From Sporocytophaga myxococcoides (lineage in GTDB: Bacteria; Bacteroidota; Bacteroidia; Cytophagales; Cytophagaceae): a stretch of 64,000 bases of DNA. Location of the stretch: assembly GCF_000775915.1 (NCBI RefSeq), contig NZ_BBLT01000010.1:62001-126000 (forward strand). The letters are read 5' to 3'. A model generated the notes under the pieces. The model had not been told where the DNA came from, did no database searches, and worked only from the letters and a program-made list of their open reading frames with translations. Position numbers and translations under genes: made by a program. The first letter of the stretch is position 1. Each line of letters starts with the position of its first letter. Below are positions 35,831-46,400 of this stretch, one piece after another.

Positions 35831-38332
35831 ATGAGTTTTTCTGTTTCAACAGGGCGGTTCTTTCTGATACCCCTCTTGCTGCTATTATTTTCTTGTAAAT
35901 CATTAAAAAAAAATGATAAAACAGTACTGGTAGCTGAAAAGGAGAAAAAAAGTGTTCCTACTTTTAAGACAAGTAATGGTCCTTATCAGCCGTCACGAAC
36001 AAGGCCGGTAGATTTACTTCATACTAAACTGGAAGTTTCATTCGACTGGAAGAACCAATACCTTAATGGTGTAGCCTATTTAACTTTTAAACCCCTGTTT
36101 TATCCTCAAAAAGGACTTGTGTTGGATGCAAAGGGAATGGACATACATTCTGTAGATTTGGTAACCCCAAATGCAATTCCCCTAAAATATTTGTATAATA
36201 AAGAAAAACTGGATATTACTCTTGATAAGGTTTATCAAAGTAAGGATACTTTTCTGATCCGAATAAAATACACCGCGAAGCCAAATGAAATTAAAAAAGG
36301 AGGGAGTGAAGCAATCACTGATGATAGAGGTTTGTATTTTATAAACGCAGATGGAAAGGATCCTCAGAAACCTGTTCAAATATGGACGCAAGGTGAAACC
36401 GAAGCCAATTCATGCTGGTTTCCTACCATTGATTCTCCGAATGAAAAGACTACTCAGGAAATGTTTATTACAGTTGATTCAGCCTTTACTGTTCTTTCTA
36501 ACGGAGAACTGGTTTATCAAAAAGCCAATAAAGATGGAACCAACACTTTTTATTGGAAACAGGATCTTCCTCATGCACCATACCTTTTTATGATGGCAAT
36601 AGGAAAATATTCTATTATCGAAGATCAAATGACAGATACACGATTTGATTGGGATGATTTTAAAATTAATTATTATGTAGAACCTCAGTATGGGAAGTAT
36701 GCCAAATCGATTTTTGGGAATACACCTGAAATGATTGCTTTTTTCTCCTCATTGTTAAAATATAAATTTCCCTGGGATAAATATTCACAGGTTGTAGTAA
36801 GGGATTTTGTATCAGGCGCTATGGAGAATACTTCTGCGTCAGTTTTTATGGAAGCTCTTCAATCTGATGATAGAGAATTGCTTGACGAAAGCTGGGATCC
36901 AATCATTGCCCATGAACTATTTCACCATTGGTTTGGCGATTTAGTTACTGCCGAATCCTGGGCTAACTTACCATTAAATGAATCATTTGCAAATTATTCT
37001 GAATATCTGTGGCTGAATTATAAATACGGAAAGGATGAGGCTGATCAGCATGCTGAAACAGAAGAGAAGCAATACTTTGATGAAGCAAATCACAAACAGG
37101 AACCTTTGATCAGATTTCATTATCACGATAGGGAGGATATGTTTGATAGACATAGCTATAATAAAGGAGGAAGGGTTTTACATACTCTGAGAACGGTTGT
37201 TGGGGATTCTGCTTTTTTCGAAGCTTTAAATTTGTATCTAAAACGAAATCAGTTTAAACCTGCAGAAATTCATGATTTAAGGCTTGCATTTGAGGAAGTG
37301 ACCGGAATCGATTTGAATTGGTTTTTTAATCAATGGTTTTTAGCTCCGGGGCACCCCAGTCTTAAAATTGAAAGTCAGTATAGCAGTGGTATGTTGAGTT
37401 TAACTGTGGAACAGCAACAGGATACCTTAAGAACTCCTATATATAGGATACCATTTAAGCTTGATGTTTGGGTAAATGGAATGAAAAATACCTATCATCT
37501 TGAACTTACTAAATCAAAGCAGAGTTTTTCCCTGCCTTGTGCTGCTCAGCCGAATCTTGTGCACTTTGATCCTGAAAATGAAGTCTTATCTAAGAAGTCT
37601 CATGAAAAAACAGATGAAGAGCTTATTTTTCAATTCAAAAATTCTCATGGGTATTTCGGAAGAAAAGATGCCTTGGTGGCTTATTTTGATCTGAGTAAAG
37701 CTGAAAATCAGGAAATGGCTCAGGCAAAATTCAAAACCAAAGATTTTGAAAGTCTATTAAAAGGCGCGCTAAATGATAGATTCTGGGGTATAAGAGATTA
37801 TGCTTTGGATCAGTTTTCTAGATATGTTATTCCCAATATTGAAAATTATATACCAGACCTTGAAAGAATTGCGTCATCCGATAGTAAGCCTGCAGTTAGA
37901 GCCCAGGCTATTTATTTATTGTCATCTTATGATAATAAGAGATTTGTGGATCTTTATTATAAAGGCCTAGATGAAAAGGCCTATTCAGTTGTTGGAGCGT
38001 CACTCTCCAGTTTGTTAAAGGCAAAAGATGCAAATATTGAAAAAAAGATTCCGGAGTTTGAATCTATTGACAATATTAACATAATAATACCTCTGGCCAA
38101 TTACTTTATTAATTCGAAGGATACTACAAAATACATATGGTTTAAAAAAAATATGCAAACTTCTGAAGATCGAAGGACTTATGCATTGTTGAGTTATTTT
38201 AGCCAATATCTGGCGATACTTCCGGAAGCGGAAAAGAATGAAGGGAAGCAATTGTTAAAGAAAATATCAGAAACAAATAAACATGAAGTAATCAGAAATG
38301 CTGCAAATTATTATCTGCAAATGCTTAAATAG
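35831..38332 (+). CDS. M1-family zinc aminopeptidase, lipoprotein
   Basis: An 833-residue exported aminopeptidase. The leader ends in a lipobox (LLLLFSCKS, Cys about 22), so it should be membrane-anchored outside the cytoplasm. The catalytic domain carries the exopeptidase motif GAMEN (329-333), the zinc site HELFH (361-365) and the third ligand Glu384 in NESFANY, the spacing of HEXXH-x18-E. A long C-terminal region contains HEAT-like repeats (RAQAIYLLSSYDNKRF). It likely removes N-terminal residues from peptides taken up for nutrition. Confidence 0.93.
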   Translation: MSFSVSTGRFFLIPLLLLLFSCKSLKKNDKTVLVAEKEKKSVPTFKTSNGPYQPSRTRPVDLLHTKLEVSFDWKNQYLNGVAYLTFKPLFYPQKGLVLDAKGMDIHSVDLVTPNAIPLKYLYNKEKLDITLDKVYQSKDTFLIRIKYTAKPNEIKKGGSEAITDDRGLYFINADGKDPQKPVQIWTQGETEANSCWFPTIDSPNEKTTQEMFITVDSAFTVLSNGELVYQKANKDGTNTFYWKQDLPHAPYLFMMAIGKYSIIEDQMTDTRFDWDDFKINYYVEPQYGKYAKSIFGNTPEMIAFFSSLLKYKFPWDKYSQVVVRDFVSGAMENTSASVFMEALQSDDRELLDESWDPIIAHELFHHWFGDLVTAESWANLPLNESFANYSEYLWLNYKYGKDEADQHAETEEKQYFDEANHKQEPLIRFHYHDREDMFDRHSYNKGGRVLHTLRTVVGDSAFFEALNLYLKRNQFKPAEIHDLRLAFEEVTGIDLNWFFNQWFLAPGHPSLKIESQYSSGMLSLTVEQQQDTLRTPIYRIPFKLDVWVNGMKNTYHLELTKSKQSFSLPCAAQPNLVHFDPENEVLSKKSHEKTDEELIFQFKNSHGYFGRKDALVAYFDLSKAENQEMAQAKFKTKDFESLLKGALNDRFWGIRDYALDQFSRYVIPNIENYIPDLERIASSDSKPAVRAQAIYLLSSYDNKRFVDLYYKGLDEKAYSVVGASLSSLLKAKDANIEKKIPEFESIDNINIIIPLANYFINSKDTTKYIWFKKNMQTSEDRRTYALLSYFSQYLAILPEAEKNEGKQLLKKISETNKHEVIRNAANYYLQMLK

Positions 38333-38408
38333 AATTATTTATTAAAAAAGATGTAAGCTTAAATGGTTGATAATTAATAGACTGAAGAATAATTAAAAAA
38401 AAAGCAAT

Positions 38409-38455
38409 AAAAATAGGTGCAAAAATTTGACTTAAATAAAAAAGCACCTATTTTT
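38409..38455. repeat. 12-bp inverted repeat overlapping the tRNA operon promoter
   Basis: AAAAATAGGTGC and its exact complement, 23 nt apart. The right arm contains most of the -7 box of the following promoter and the left arm precedes its -33 element. It could be a terminator for the upstream gene or an operator. Confidence 0.6.
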
Positions 38456-38456
38456 G
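38426..38456 (+). promoter_or_regulatory. Promoter of the tRNA-Tyr/Gly/Thr-tuf operon
   Basis: TTTG, 19 bp, TATTTTTG: an exact match to the Bacteroidota sigma consensus, 66 bp upstream of tRNA-Tyr. It lies within a 12-bp inverted repeat. Confidence 0.75.
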
Positions 38457-38522
38457 CAGCTCAATTTTTTAAAACAGCAAGTTTAAAAGGTTGATTTGAA
38501 AAGGAAGTTTTCAAATTAGTTT

Positions 38523-38605
38523 GGGGAGATACCAAAGTGGCCAACTGGAACAGACTGTAAATCTGTCGTCATATGACTTCGAAGGTTCGAATCCTTCTCT
38601 CCCCA
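38523..38605 (+). tRNA. tRNA-Tyr (GTA)
   Basis: Acceptor GGGGAGA pairs with TCTCCCC, the anticodon loop is CTGTAAA, and a long variable arm marks a class II tRNA. The 3' CCA is not encoded. Confidence 0.97.
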
Positions 38606-38728
38606 CAATATATTTTATTTAAAAATAGTTTCGAGAAAAATTGGGGAATTGAAAATGGTTTGTTTACTTTGCGAACCAATTTTGATTCTGAGAAGGGAAA
38701 AATCTCAGACTAGCCAAATTAATTAAAA

Positions 38729-38801
38729 GCGGGAGTAGCTCAGTTGGTAGAGCGACAGCCTTCCAAGCTGTAGGTCGCGGGTTCGAGCCTCGTCTCCCGC
38801 T
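38729..38801 (+). tRNA. tRNA-Gly (TCC)
   Basis: Acceptor GCGGGAG pairs with CTCCCGC. D arm AGCTCAGTTGGTAGAGC and T arm GGTTCGAGCC are present, with anticodon TCC. The 3' CCA is not encoded. Confidence 0.97.
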
Positions 38802-38836
38802 CAATTTTTTTGAGCTTCCTGGAGAGGTGCTCTTAA

Positions 38837-38908
38837 GCCGGTGTAGCTCAGGGGTAGAGTACTTCCTTGGTAAGGAAGGGGTCACGGGTTCAATTCCCGT
38901 CACTGGCT
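38837..38908 (+). tRNA. tRNA-Thr (GGT)
   Basis: Acceptor GCCGGTG pairs with CACTGGC with one G-U. Anticodon stem CTTCC/GGAAG encloses the loop TTGGTAA, anticodon GGT. The 3' CCA is not encoded. It precedes tuf. Confidence 0.97.
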
Positions 38909-39016
38909 CATAAAATTCAAACTCAAGAGCAAGTCAGCTTAAGATTACAAATTCCTTTATCGCATTTAAATAATTATAAAATTATAAATTAACAATAAAA
39001 CCGAGGATTTTCAAAT

Positions 39017-40204
39017 ATGGCTAAAGAAACTTTTGACCGTTCCAAACCTCACGTGAATATAGGTACTATAGGTCACGTAGACCACGGTAAAACAACTTTG
39101 ACTGCCGCAATCACTAAAGTATTGTCAGAAAAAGGTCTAGCAGAGAAAAGAGATTTCTCTACTATTGACAACGCTCCTGAAGAAAAAGAAAGAGGTATTA
39201 CTATCAATACTTCTCACGTGGAGTATGCTACAGCTAACAGACACTATGCTCACGTTGACTGTCCAGGTCACGCTGACTATGTGAAAAACATGGTTACTGG
39301 TGCTGCCCAGATGGACGGTGCTATCCTTGTGGTTGCTGCTACTGACGGACCAATGCCTCAAACTAGAGAGCATATTCTTCTTGCTCGTCAGGTAGGTGTT
39401 CCTGCTCTAGTTGTTTTCATGAACAAAGTTGACTTAGTTGACGATCCTGAACTTCTTGACTTAGTTGAGATGGAAGTTAGAGAACTACTTAGCTTCTACG
39501 AATTCCCTGGTGATACAATCTCTATAATCAGAGGTTCTGCTCTAGGTGGATTGAATGGAGATGCTAAATGGGTAGCTACAATCGAAGAGCTAATGAATGC
39601 GGTTGATAACGATATTCCGATTCCTCCTCGTATGACAGAGCTTCCTTTCTTGATGCCAGTTGAAGACGTTTTCTCTATCACAGGTAGAGGTACTGTTGCA
39701 ACAGGTAGAATTGAAAGAGGTGTTATTAACTCTGGAGAGCCTGTTGATATTCTTGGTATGGGTGCTGAAAACCTTAAGTCTACAGTTACTGGAGTTGAGA
39801 TGTTCAGAAAAATCCTTGATAGAGGAGAAGCTGGCGATAACGTTGGTTTACTTCTAAGAGGTATTGAGAAAGATCAGATCAGAAGAGGAATGGTAATCTG
39901 TAAGCCAGGTTCTGTAACTCCTCATTTAGAATTCAAAGCTGAGATTTATGTTCTTTCAAAAGAGGAAGGTGGAAGACATACACCATTCTTCAACAAATAC
40001 AGACCTCAGTTCTATATGAGAACAACTGACGTTACTGGCGAAATCATCCTTCCTGAAGGAACTGAAATGGTTATGCCTGGTGACAATATCACAATCACTG
40101 TAAAACTAATCAACTCTGTTGCGATGGAGAAAGGATTAAGATTTGCGATCAGAGAAGGTGGTAGAACAGTAGGTGCTGGTCAGGTAACTGAAATTTTAAA
40201 ATAA
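39017..40204 (+). CDS. tuf: Elongation factor Tu
   Basis: EF-Tu delivers aminoacyl-tRNA to the ribosome as a GTP complex. The 395-residue product is canonical: P-loop [15 protein letters not shown], switch [13 protein letters not shown], switch [18 protein letters not shown] specificity motif, SALGG loop, and domains II and III through [16 protein letters not shown]. It sits in the classic order behind three tRNA genes and ahead of tRNA-Trp and secE. Codon use is strongly biased, as expected for high expression. Confidence 0.99.
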   Translation: MAKETFDRSKPHVNIGTIGHVDHGKTTLTAAITKVLSEKGLAEKRDFSTIDNAPEEKERGITINTSHVEYATANRHYAHVDCPGHADYVKNMVTGAAQMDGAILVVAATDGPMPQTREHILLARQVGVPALVVFMNKVDLVDDPELLDLVEMEVRELLSFYEFPGDTISIIRGSALGGLNGDAKWVATIEELMNAVDNDIPIPPRMTELPFLMPVEDVFSITGRGTVATGRIERGVINSGEPVDILGMGAENLKSTVTGVEMFRKILDRGEAGDNVGLLLRGIEKDQIRRGMVICKPGSVTPHLEFKAEIYVLSKEEGGRHTPFFNKYRPQFYMRTTDVTGEIILPEGTEMVMPGDNITITVKLINSVAMEKGLRFAIREGGRTVGAGQVTEILK

Positions 40205-40212
40205 GTAAAAAA

Positions 40213-40268
40213 ATAAATAAGAGTGCGTTTTTGAAAATTATTTTCGAGAACGCACTTGTTTATTTATA
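40213..40268 (+). terminator. tuf terminator, overlapping the next promoter
   Basis: The core stem AGTGCGTT/AACGCACT is extended outward by A/T pairs after a small bulge. The 3' arm carries the TTG of the next promoter. Confidence 0.75.
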
Positions 40269-40286
40269 AGATATTCTCTAACTTTG
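40256..40286 (+). promoter_or_regulatory. Promoter of tRNA-Trp-secE-nusG-rpl
   Basis: TTG, 20 bp, TAACTTTG: an exact -7 match. The -33 element overlaps the arm of the tuf terminator. Confidence 0.7.
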
Positions 40287-40314
40287 CACTCCCTTTTCAG
40301 GGGTGTGTAGTTAA

Positions 40315-40385
40315 ACGGGTGTAGTTCAAGGGTAGAATAGCGGTCTCCAAAACCGTTGATGGGAGTTCGAATCTCTCCACCCGTG
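40315..40385 (+). tRNA. tRNA-Trp (CCA)
   Basis: Acceptor ACGGGTG pairs with CACCCGT; anticodon loop CTCCAAA, anticodon CCA. The 3' CCA tail is not encoded. It precedes secE by 20 bp, as in many Bacteroidota. Confidence 0.97.
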
Positions 40386-40405
40386 CACAGGAAAATAAGT
40401 CAAAA

Positions 40406-40597
40406 ATGAAAAAGGTAATAGATTTTCTAAAAGAGTCAGTTGAAGAAATCAGAAGTAGAGTTTCCTGGCCGAAGTTCAGTGAACTTCAGAGCAGTACTGT
40501 CCTTGTTCTGGTTGCTTCTATCATTTTTGCACTAATAATCGGTGTTATCGATTATTTATTTAAAAACGGTATGTCCTTCATTTACGAAAACTTCTAA
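40406..40597 (+). CDS. secE: Preprotein translocase subunit SecE
   Basis: SecE clamps SecY in the Sec translocon. The 63-residue single-helix form has the conserved amphipathic helix FLKESVEEIRSRVSWPKFSELQSSTVLV followed by one membrane segment, the short form found outside gammaproteobacteria. It is cotranscribed with tRNA-Trp and nusG, 15 bp from the latter. Confidence 0.96.
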   Translation: MKKVIDFLKESVEEIRSRVSWPKFSELQSSTVLVLVASIIFALIIGVIDYLFKNGMSFIYENF

Positions 40598-40612
40598 AGG
40601 GGGGATAGATCG

Positions 40613-41173
40613 ATGAGTCAATTACAATGGTATGTTGTTAGGGCGGTAAGTGGTCAAGAAAAGAAAGTAAAAAGCTATCTTGAAAACGAAATCGTAAGAC
40701 AGAATCTTCAAGAGTTTGTTCCTCAGGTTTTGATACCTTCAGAAAAGGTATATGAAATGAGAAATGGGAAAAAGAGAGTACGTGAGAGAAATTTTTTCCC
40801 TGGATATGTACTAATTCAAGCAGATATAAATCACGGCGAAGCAGCACACATTATTACAAGTATTCCTGGAGTTATAGGATTCCTGGGATCTAGTGAAACA
40901 GGTGCAGCTTCAAAAAAACCAGTACCATTAAGACAATCTGAAGTTAACAGGATTCTTGGAAAAGTGGATCAGGTTGATGAAAGAGAAGAAAAACTGGAAA
41001 CTCCTTTTATAGTAGGAGAGCTGGTTAAAGTTATGGATGGTCCGTTCAACGGATTTACAGGTTCTGTAGAAGAAGTATTTGAAGAAAGAAAGAAGCTCAA
41101 TGTTATGGTGAAAATTTTCGGAAGAAATACACCGGTTGAGTTGAATTATATGCAAGTAGAAAAAGTTCAGTAA
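40613..41173 (+). CDS. nusG: Transcription termination/antitermination factor NusG
   Basis: NusG binds the RNA polymerase clamp and links transcription to Rho or the ribosome. The 186-residue protein has the NGN domain ([20 protein letters not shown], then [12 protein letters not shown]) and a C-terminal KOW domain ([24 protein letters not shown]). A purine-rich AAAGGGGGGA precedes the ATG. It is separated from rplK by 1 bp, so the two are likely translationally coupled. Confidence 0.97.
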   Translation: MSQLQWYVVRAVSGQEKKVKSYLENEIVRQNLQEFVPQVLIPSEKVYEMRNGKKRVRERNFFPGYVLIQADINHGEAAHIITSIPGVIGFLGSSETGAASKKPVPLRQSEVNRILGKVDQVDEREEKLETPFIVGELVKVMDGPFNGFTGSVEEVFEERKKLNVMVKIFGRNTPVELNYMQVEKVQ

Positions 41174-41174
41174 A

Positions 41175-41618
41175 ATGGCAAAAGAAATAGGCGGATATCT
41201 GAAATTGCAGGTAAAGGGCGGAGCCGCAAATCCATCTCCTCCAATCGGTCCAGCATTGGGTAGTAAAGGTTTGAATATCATGGAGTTCTGTAAGCAGTTT
41301 AATGCTAGAACACAAGATAAACCAGGTGTTTTATTACCAGTGTTAATAACAATGTATAAAGACAAGTCTTTTGACTTTGTTATTAAAACTCCTCCAGCTC
41401 CAATTCTTTTAATGGAAGCAGCAAAAGCAAAAAAAGGATCTGCAGAACCTAACAGAAATAAAGTAGGATCAGTTACCTGGGATCAGGTTAAAACGATCGC
41501 TGAAACTAAATTGCCAGACTTAAATTGTTCTAAAATTGATTCAGCGATGAAGATGATTGCCGGAACTGCCAGAAGTTTGGGTATAACAATTACAGGCAAA
41601 GCTCCTTGGGAATCTTAA
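41175..41618 (+). CDS. rplK: 50S ribosomal protein L11
   Basis: L11 forms the GTPase-associated centre with 23S rRNA and is needed for the stringent response through RelA. The 147 residues include the N-terminal [22 protein letters not shown] and C-terminal ARSLGITI segments typical of the family, all in normal positions. It starts the rplKAJL order, 12 bp before rplA. Confidence 0.98.
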   Translation: MAKEIGGYLKLQVKGGAANPSPPIGPALGSKGLNIMEFCKQFNARTQDKPGVLLPVLITMYKDKSFDFVIKTPPAPILLMEAAKAKKGSAEPNRNKVGSVTWDQVKTIAETKLPDLNCSKIDSAMKMIAGTARSLGITITGKAPWES

Positions 41619-41630
41619 TAGGAAATTGAC

Positions 41631-42329
41631 ATGGGAAAACTTACAAAAAAACAAAAGCAAGTAATTGCCAAATATAACCCTGAGCAGGAATATTCTCTTG
41701 CAGATGCAGCTAATTTAGTTAAAGAGATTACTTTCACGAAATTTGATGCTTCTGTTGATATAGATGTTAGATTAGGAGTTGATCCTAAGAAGGCGGATCA
41801 AATGGTGAGAGGAGTTGTTGCTCTTCCTCATGGTACTGGTAAGGATGTTAGAGTTCTTGTTCTTTGTACTCCTGATAAAGCTCAAGAAGCAAAAGATGCC
41901 GGTGCTGAGCACGTTGGCCTCGATGACTATATTGCTAAAATTGAGCAAGGCTGGTTAGATATCGATGTAATCATTACAATGCCAACAGTAATGGCAAAGG
42001 TTGGTAAATTGGGTAGAATTCTTGGTCCAAGAAGCTTAATGCCAAACCCTAAAGCTGGAACTGTAACTCTTGAAGTTGGAAAAGCTGTTAAAGAAATTAA
42101 GCAAGGTAAAATCGACTTCAAAGTAGATAAGTACGGAATCATTCATACCAGTATCGGTAAAGTATCTTTCTCTCCTGATAAAATTCAGGAGAATATTAAT
42201 GAGCTAATTCAGGTAATTTCAAAACTGAAACCTGCTTCAGCAAAAGGTACTTATATCAAGAGTGTTTCATTGTCAAGTACAATGAGCCCTGGTATTTCAG
42301 TTGATAAGAGTTCAATTTCAGGAATATAA
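41631..42329 (+). CDS. rplA: 50S ribosomal protein L1
   Basis: L1 builds the mobile L1 stalk for tRNA exit and, in other bacteria, represses its own operon. Length 232. Characteristic are [48 protein letters not shown] and the C-terminal [16 protein letters not shown]. The gap to rplJ is 4 bp, so no separate L10 leader RNA precedes rplJ. Confidence 0.98.
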   Translation: MGKLTKKQKQVIAKYNPEQEYSLADAANLVKEITFTKFDASVDIDVRLGVDPKKADQMVRGVVALPHGTGKDVRVLVLCTPDKAQEAKDAGAEHVGLDDYIAKIEQGWLDIDVIITMPTVMAKVGKLGRILGPRSLMPNPKAGTVTLEVGKAVKEIKQGKIDFKVDKYGIIHTSIGKVSFSPDKIQENINELIQVISKLKPASAKGTYIKSVSLSSTMSPGISVDKSSISGI

Positions 42330-42333
42330 GAAA

Positions 42334-42870
42334 ATGACAAAAGAACAAAAAGCTCAGATTATTGAGGACTTGAGCCAGAAATTTTCAACAAAGAATTATT
42401 TCTATATTACTGATGCCTCAGGTCTTTCTGTTGAGAAGATAAACAAGTTTAGAAAACTTTGCTATAAGAAAGGCATTGAGTATCAAGTAGTAAAAAATTC
42501 TTTAATTAAAAAGGCTCTTGCGAATCTCAATACAGATTATACACCTTTTAACCAATCCGTTTTAAAAGGATTCTCAGGCATTTTATTTGCCGATGCAGGT
42601 AATGCCCCGGCAAAACTGTTAAAAGAGTTTCACAAAGAAGCTGGAAAAGGTAACGAAAGACCAGTATTTAAAGGTGCTTCTATAGACGGTGGATTATTTA
42701 TCGGTGCTGATAACTTAGATATTTTAAGTAATCTTAAATCTAAGAACGAACTTATCGGAGATATCATTGGTTTACTTCAATCACCTGCTAAAAATGTTGT
42801 TTCTGCTCTTCAAAGTGGTGGAAATAAACTTGCAGGAATTGTTAAGACTCTCTCTGAGAAAGCTGAGTAA
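42334..42870 (+). CDS. rplJ: 50S ribosomal protein L10
   Basis: L10 anchors L7/L12 dimers to the ribosomal stalk. A longer in-frame start exists 33 bp upstream inside rplA, but the ATG used here begins with MTKEQKAQIIEDLSQKF, the family start. It contains the conserved YQVVKNSLIKKALAN and a C-terminal helix (NVVSALQSGGNKLAGIVKTL) that binds L7/L12. Length 178. Confidence 0.97.
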   Translation: MTKEQKAQIIEDLSQKFSTKNYFYITDASGLSVEKINKFRKLCYKKGIEYQVVKNSLIKKALANLNTDYTPFNQSVLKGFSGILFADAGNAPAKLLKEFHKEAGKGNERPVFKGASIDGGLFIGADNLDILSNLKSKNELIGDIIGLLQSPAKNVVSALQSGGNKLAGIVKTLSEKAE

Positions 42871-42935
42871 TAATTCAAAATACAATCAATTAATAAACAT
42901 TTAATCAAATTAGTAATTTTTAAATAAATAATAAA

Positions 42936-43313
42936 ATGGCAGATTTAAAAGCATTCGCTGAGCAACTTGTAAATTTAACTGTTAAAGAAGTTAACGAACT
43001 TGCGCAAATCCTGAAAGATGAATACGGTATAGAGCCTGCTGCTGCTGCTCCTGTTATGGTAGCTGGAGGTGGTGGAGCTGCTGCTGAAGCACCTGCTGAA
43101 AAAACAGCTTTCGATGTAATCCTTAAAAACCCAGGAGCTGCTAAACTTGCAGTTGTAAAACTTGTTAAAGATCTTACTGGTCTTGGATTGAAAGAGGCTA
43201 AAGATTTAGTTGATTCTACTCCAAAGCCTGTTAAAGAAGGTCTACCTAAAGCAGAAGCTGAGTCTCTAAAGAAACAATTAGAAGAGGCTGGAGCTGAAGT
43301 TGAAATTAAATAA
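42936..43313 (+). CDS. rplL: 50S ribosomal protein L7/L12
   Basis: The acidic stalk protein that recruits translational GTPases. The 125 residues comprise an N-terminal dimerisation domain ([21 protein letters not shown]), an alanine/glycine hinge and the C-terminal domain [38 protein letters not shown]. It is 65 bp after rplJ. A weak hairpin lies between it and rpoB. Confidence 0.98.
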   Translation: MADLKAFAEQLVNLTVKEVNELAQILKDEYGIEPAAAAPVMVAGGGGAAAEAPAEKTAFDVILKNPGAAKLAVVKLVKDLTGLGLKEAKDLVDSTPKPVKEGLPKAEAESLKKQLEEAGAEVEIK

Positions 43314-43350
43314 GGTAAGATTACCTTTAACAGCCTTAAAAATAATTTCA

Positions 43351-43378
43351 AGGCCTGGCAACATAGTCAGGTCTTTTG
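43351..43378 (+). terminator. Weak hairpin between rplL and rpoB (possible attenuator)
   Basis: AGGCCTG pairs with CAGGTCT (one G-U) over a 10-nt loop, followed by TTTT. This position is where other bacteria attenuate rpoBC relative to ribosomal protein genes. Confidence 0.45.
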
Positions 43379-43463
43379 CTGTTTGTGGGTATAAACCTTT
43401 CAAGCACCCCTTGATTTAAGTAATAATATTTAAAAATTATTCACTAACCAAACTTATAAAGCA

Positions 43464-46400
43464 TTGGCTATCAATAATAAAGGAGAAAGAATAAGTTTTG
43501 CTTCAAGAAAATCTTTAATTGATTACCCGGATTTTCTGGATGTGCAATTACAATCCTTTGAGGATTTCTTTCAGATTGATACGCCCTCTGAAAGCCGTAC
43601 ACAGGAGGGTTTGTATAAAGTATTTGCGGAAAATTTCCCTATAAGCGACTCAAGGGAAAATTTTGTTCTCGAGTTTATTGATTATACAATAGACCCGCCC
43701 AAATATTCCGTTGACGAATGTATTGATAGAGGTCTTACTTATTCTGTGCCTCTTAAGGCAAAGTTAAGACTTTCCTGCAATGACGAAGACAACGAAGATT
43801 TCCAAACAATAGAGCAAGAGGTATTCCTTGGGAACATACCTTATATGACTCTAAAGGGATCTTTCATAGTAAACGGAGCAGAAAGGGTTATTGTTTCTCA
43901 GTTGCACAGATCTCCGGGTGTTTTTTTCGCTCAAAGTAAACATACAAACGGGACAAAACTTTATTCTGCCAGAATTATACCTTTTAAAGGGTCCTGGATC
44001 GAATTTGCTACTGACGTTAACAACGTAATGTATGCCTATATCGACAGAAAGAAAAAGTTTCCGGTTACTACACTTTTACGTGCTATCGGATATGGTTCAG
44101 ATAAAGATATTCTTGACCTTTTCGGTTTATCAGAAGAAGTGGAAGCTAATAAAGCTTCTTTAAAGAAAGTTATTGGTAGAAAGCTGGCTGCAAGGGTACT
44201 TAGAAGCTGGACTGAAGATTTTGTTGATGAAGATACTGGTGAGGTAGTTTCTATCGACAGAAATGAAGTTCTTTTGGAAAGAGATTCTGTTATTTCTGAG
44301 GAAGATATAGATACTATCCTGGATTCAAACACAAAATCAATTATCCTTCACAGAGAAGACATAAATATAGCTGATTACACTATTATTTATAATACACTTC
44401 AAAAGGATAATTCAAACTCTGAAAAAGAAGCTGTTGAAACCATATACAGACAGCTTAGAAATACTGAGGCTCCGGATGAACAGACAGCAAGAGATATCAT
44501 TCATAATCTTTTCTTCAGTGATAAGAGATATGATCTTGGTGAAGTTGGAAGATATAGGATTAACAAGAAGCTCGGTCTTGAGATCGCTTCTGATATCAGA
44601 GTATTAACTACTCAGGATATCATAAGTATTGTTAAATATCTTATAGGTCTTATAAATTCTAAAGCTGTTGTCGATGATATAGACCATTTGAGTAACAGAA
44701 GAGTAAGAACTGTAGGAGAGCAGTTATACAGCCAGTTTGGTGTAGGTTTAGCCAGAATGGCTAGAACTATCAAAGAAAGAATGAACGTAAGGGATAATGA
44801 GGATTTTAAACCTGTTGACCTTATTAATGCAAGAACTCTTTCTTCTGTAATCAATTCCTTCTTCGGTACAAACCAGTTATCTCAATTCATGGATCAAACC
44901 AATCCATTAGCTGAGATTACGCATAAAAGGAGAATGTCTGCTCTTGGTCCTGGTGGTCTTTCAAGAGAAAGAGCAGGTTTCGAGGTTCGTGACGTTCACT
45001 ATACACACTACGGTCGTCTTTGTACTATCGAAACGCCTGAGGGACCAAACATCGGTCTTATATCTTCTCTCTGCGTTCATGCAAAAGTAAATAACATGGG
45101 CTTTATCGAAACTCCATACCTTAGAGTGGAAGAAGGTAAAGTAAGTTTGAAGGATCCTGTTTATTTAACAGCTGAAGAAGAAGATCGCCATAATATAGCT
45201 CAGGCCAACGCGAAAATCGATAACACTGGTAACTTCATGCTTGATAAAGTTAAAGCAAGATATGAAGGTGACTTCCCTGTTGTTGAGCCAGATAAATTGT
45301 CATACATGGATGTTGCGCCTAACCAGATTGTATCTGTTGCGGCTTCATTGATTCCATTCCTTGAGCACGACGATGCTAACCGTGCTTTGATGGGTTCAAA
45401 CATGCAACGTCAGGCTGTACCTCTATTAAAACCAGAAGCTCCAATTGTTGGAACTGGTCTTGAAGGCCGTGTAGCTGTTGATTCAAGAGCGCTTGTAACT
45501 GCAGAAGGTGAAGGAGTTGTAGATTTTGTTGATGCTAAGAAAATAGTTATCAAATATGATCTTAACGACGATGAAAAGCTGGTAAGCTTTGATACCGAAA
45601 GCAAAACATATGATCTTGTTAAGTTCCGAAGAACTAACCAGGATACTTGTATAAATCTTAAGCCTATAGTTTTTAAAGGCCAGAGAGTTAAAAAAGGCCA
45701 GGTTCTTTGCGAAGGATATGCTACAAATAACGGAGAGCTTGCTCTTGGTAGAAACCTAAAAGTAGCATTCATGCCATGGCAAGGATATAACTTTGAGGAT
45801 GCTATTGTTATTTCTGAGAAAGTCGTTCGTGACGATATCTTTACTTCAATACACATTGAAGAATTTGAACTCGAAGTTAGAGATACAAAGAGAGGGGAAG
45901 AAGAGCTTACTTCTGAGATTCCAAACGTAAGTGAAGAAGCTGTTAAAAACCTTGACGAAAACGGAATTGTACGTATTGGTGCTGAAGTTAAGGAAGGGGA
46001 TATTCTTATTGGTAAAATCACTCCTAAAGGTGAAACTGATCCAACTCCTGAAGAAAAACTTCTTAGAGCAATCTTCGGTGATAAAGCTGGAGATGTTAAA
46101 GATGCATCATTAAAAGCATCTCCTTCATTAAGAGGTGTTGTAATTGATACTAAGCTGTTCTCTCGTCCTAAAAAGGATAAAGACATCAGAGCAAAATCCA
46201 AAAAACAAGTTGATACATTAAAAGCAAAATATAGTAAAGACCTTTTGGCAATCAGAGCAACAATGATTGAGAAAATGGTTGAATTGCTTGATGGTAAAAC
46301 TAGTAATGGAGTTAAGCACAAATTTGGAGATGAAATTATTTCCAAAGGAGTGAAATTCAACAGAAGAAATATTTCTGAAAACATCTTCCCTGAGCGTAAC

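Noticed and set aside
38664-38903. 79-codon minus-strand frame (MTGIEPVTP...GRRGSNPRPTAW)
   Set aside because: It is the antisense of the tRNA-Gly and tRNA-Thr genes, a well-known artefact of automated annotation.
45410-46384. 324-codon frame antisense to rpoB
   Set aside because: Shadow of the strongly biased rpoB codon use. The product is Ser/Leu/Thr-rich, with no signal or motif.
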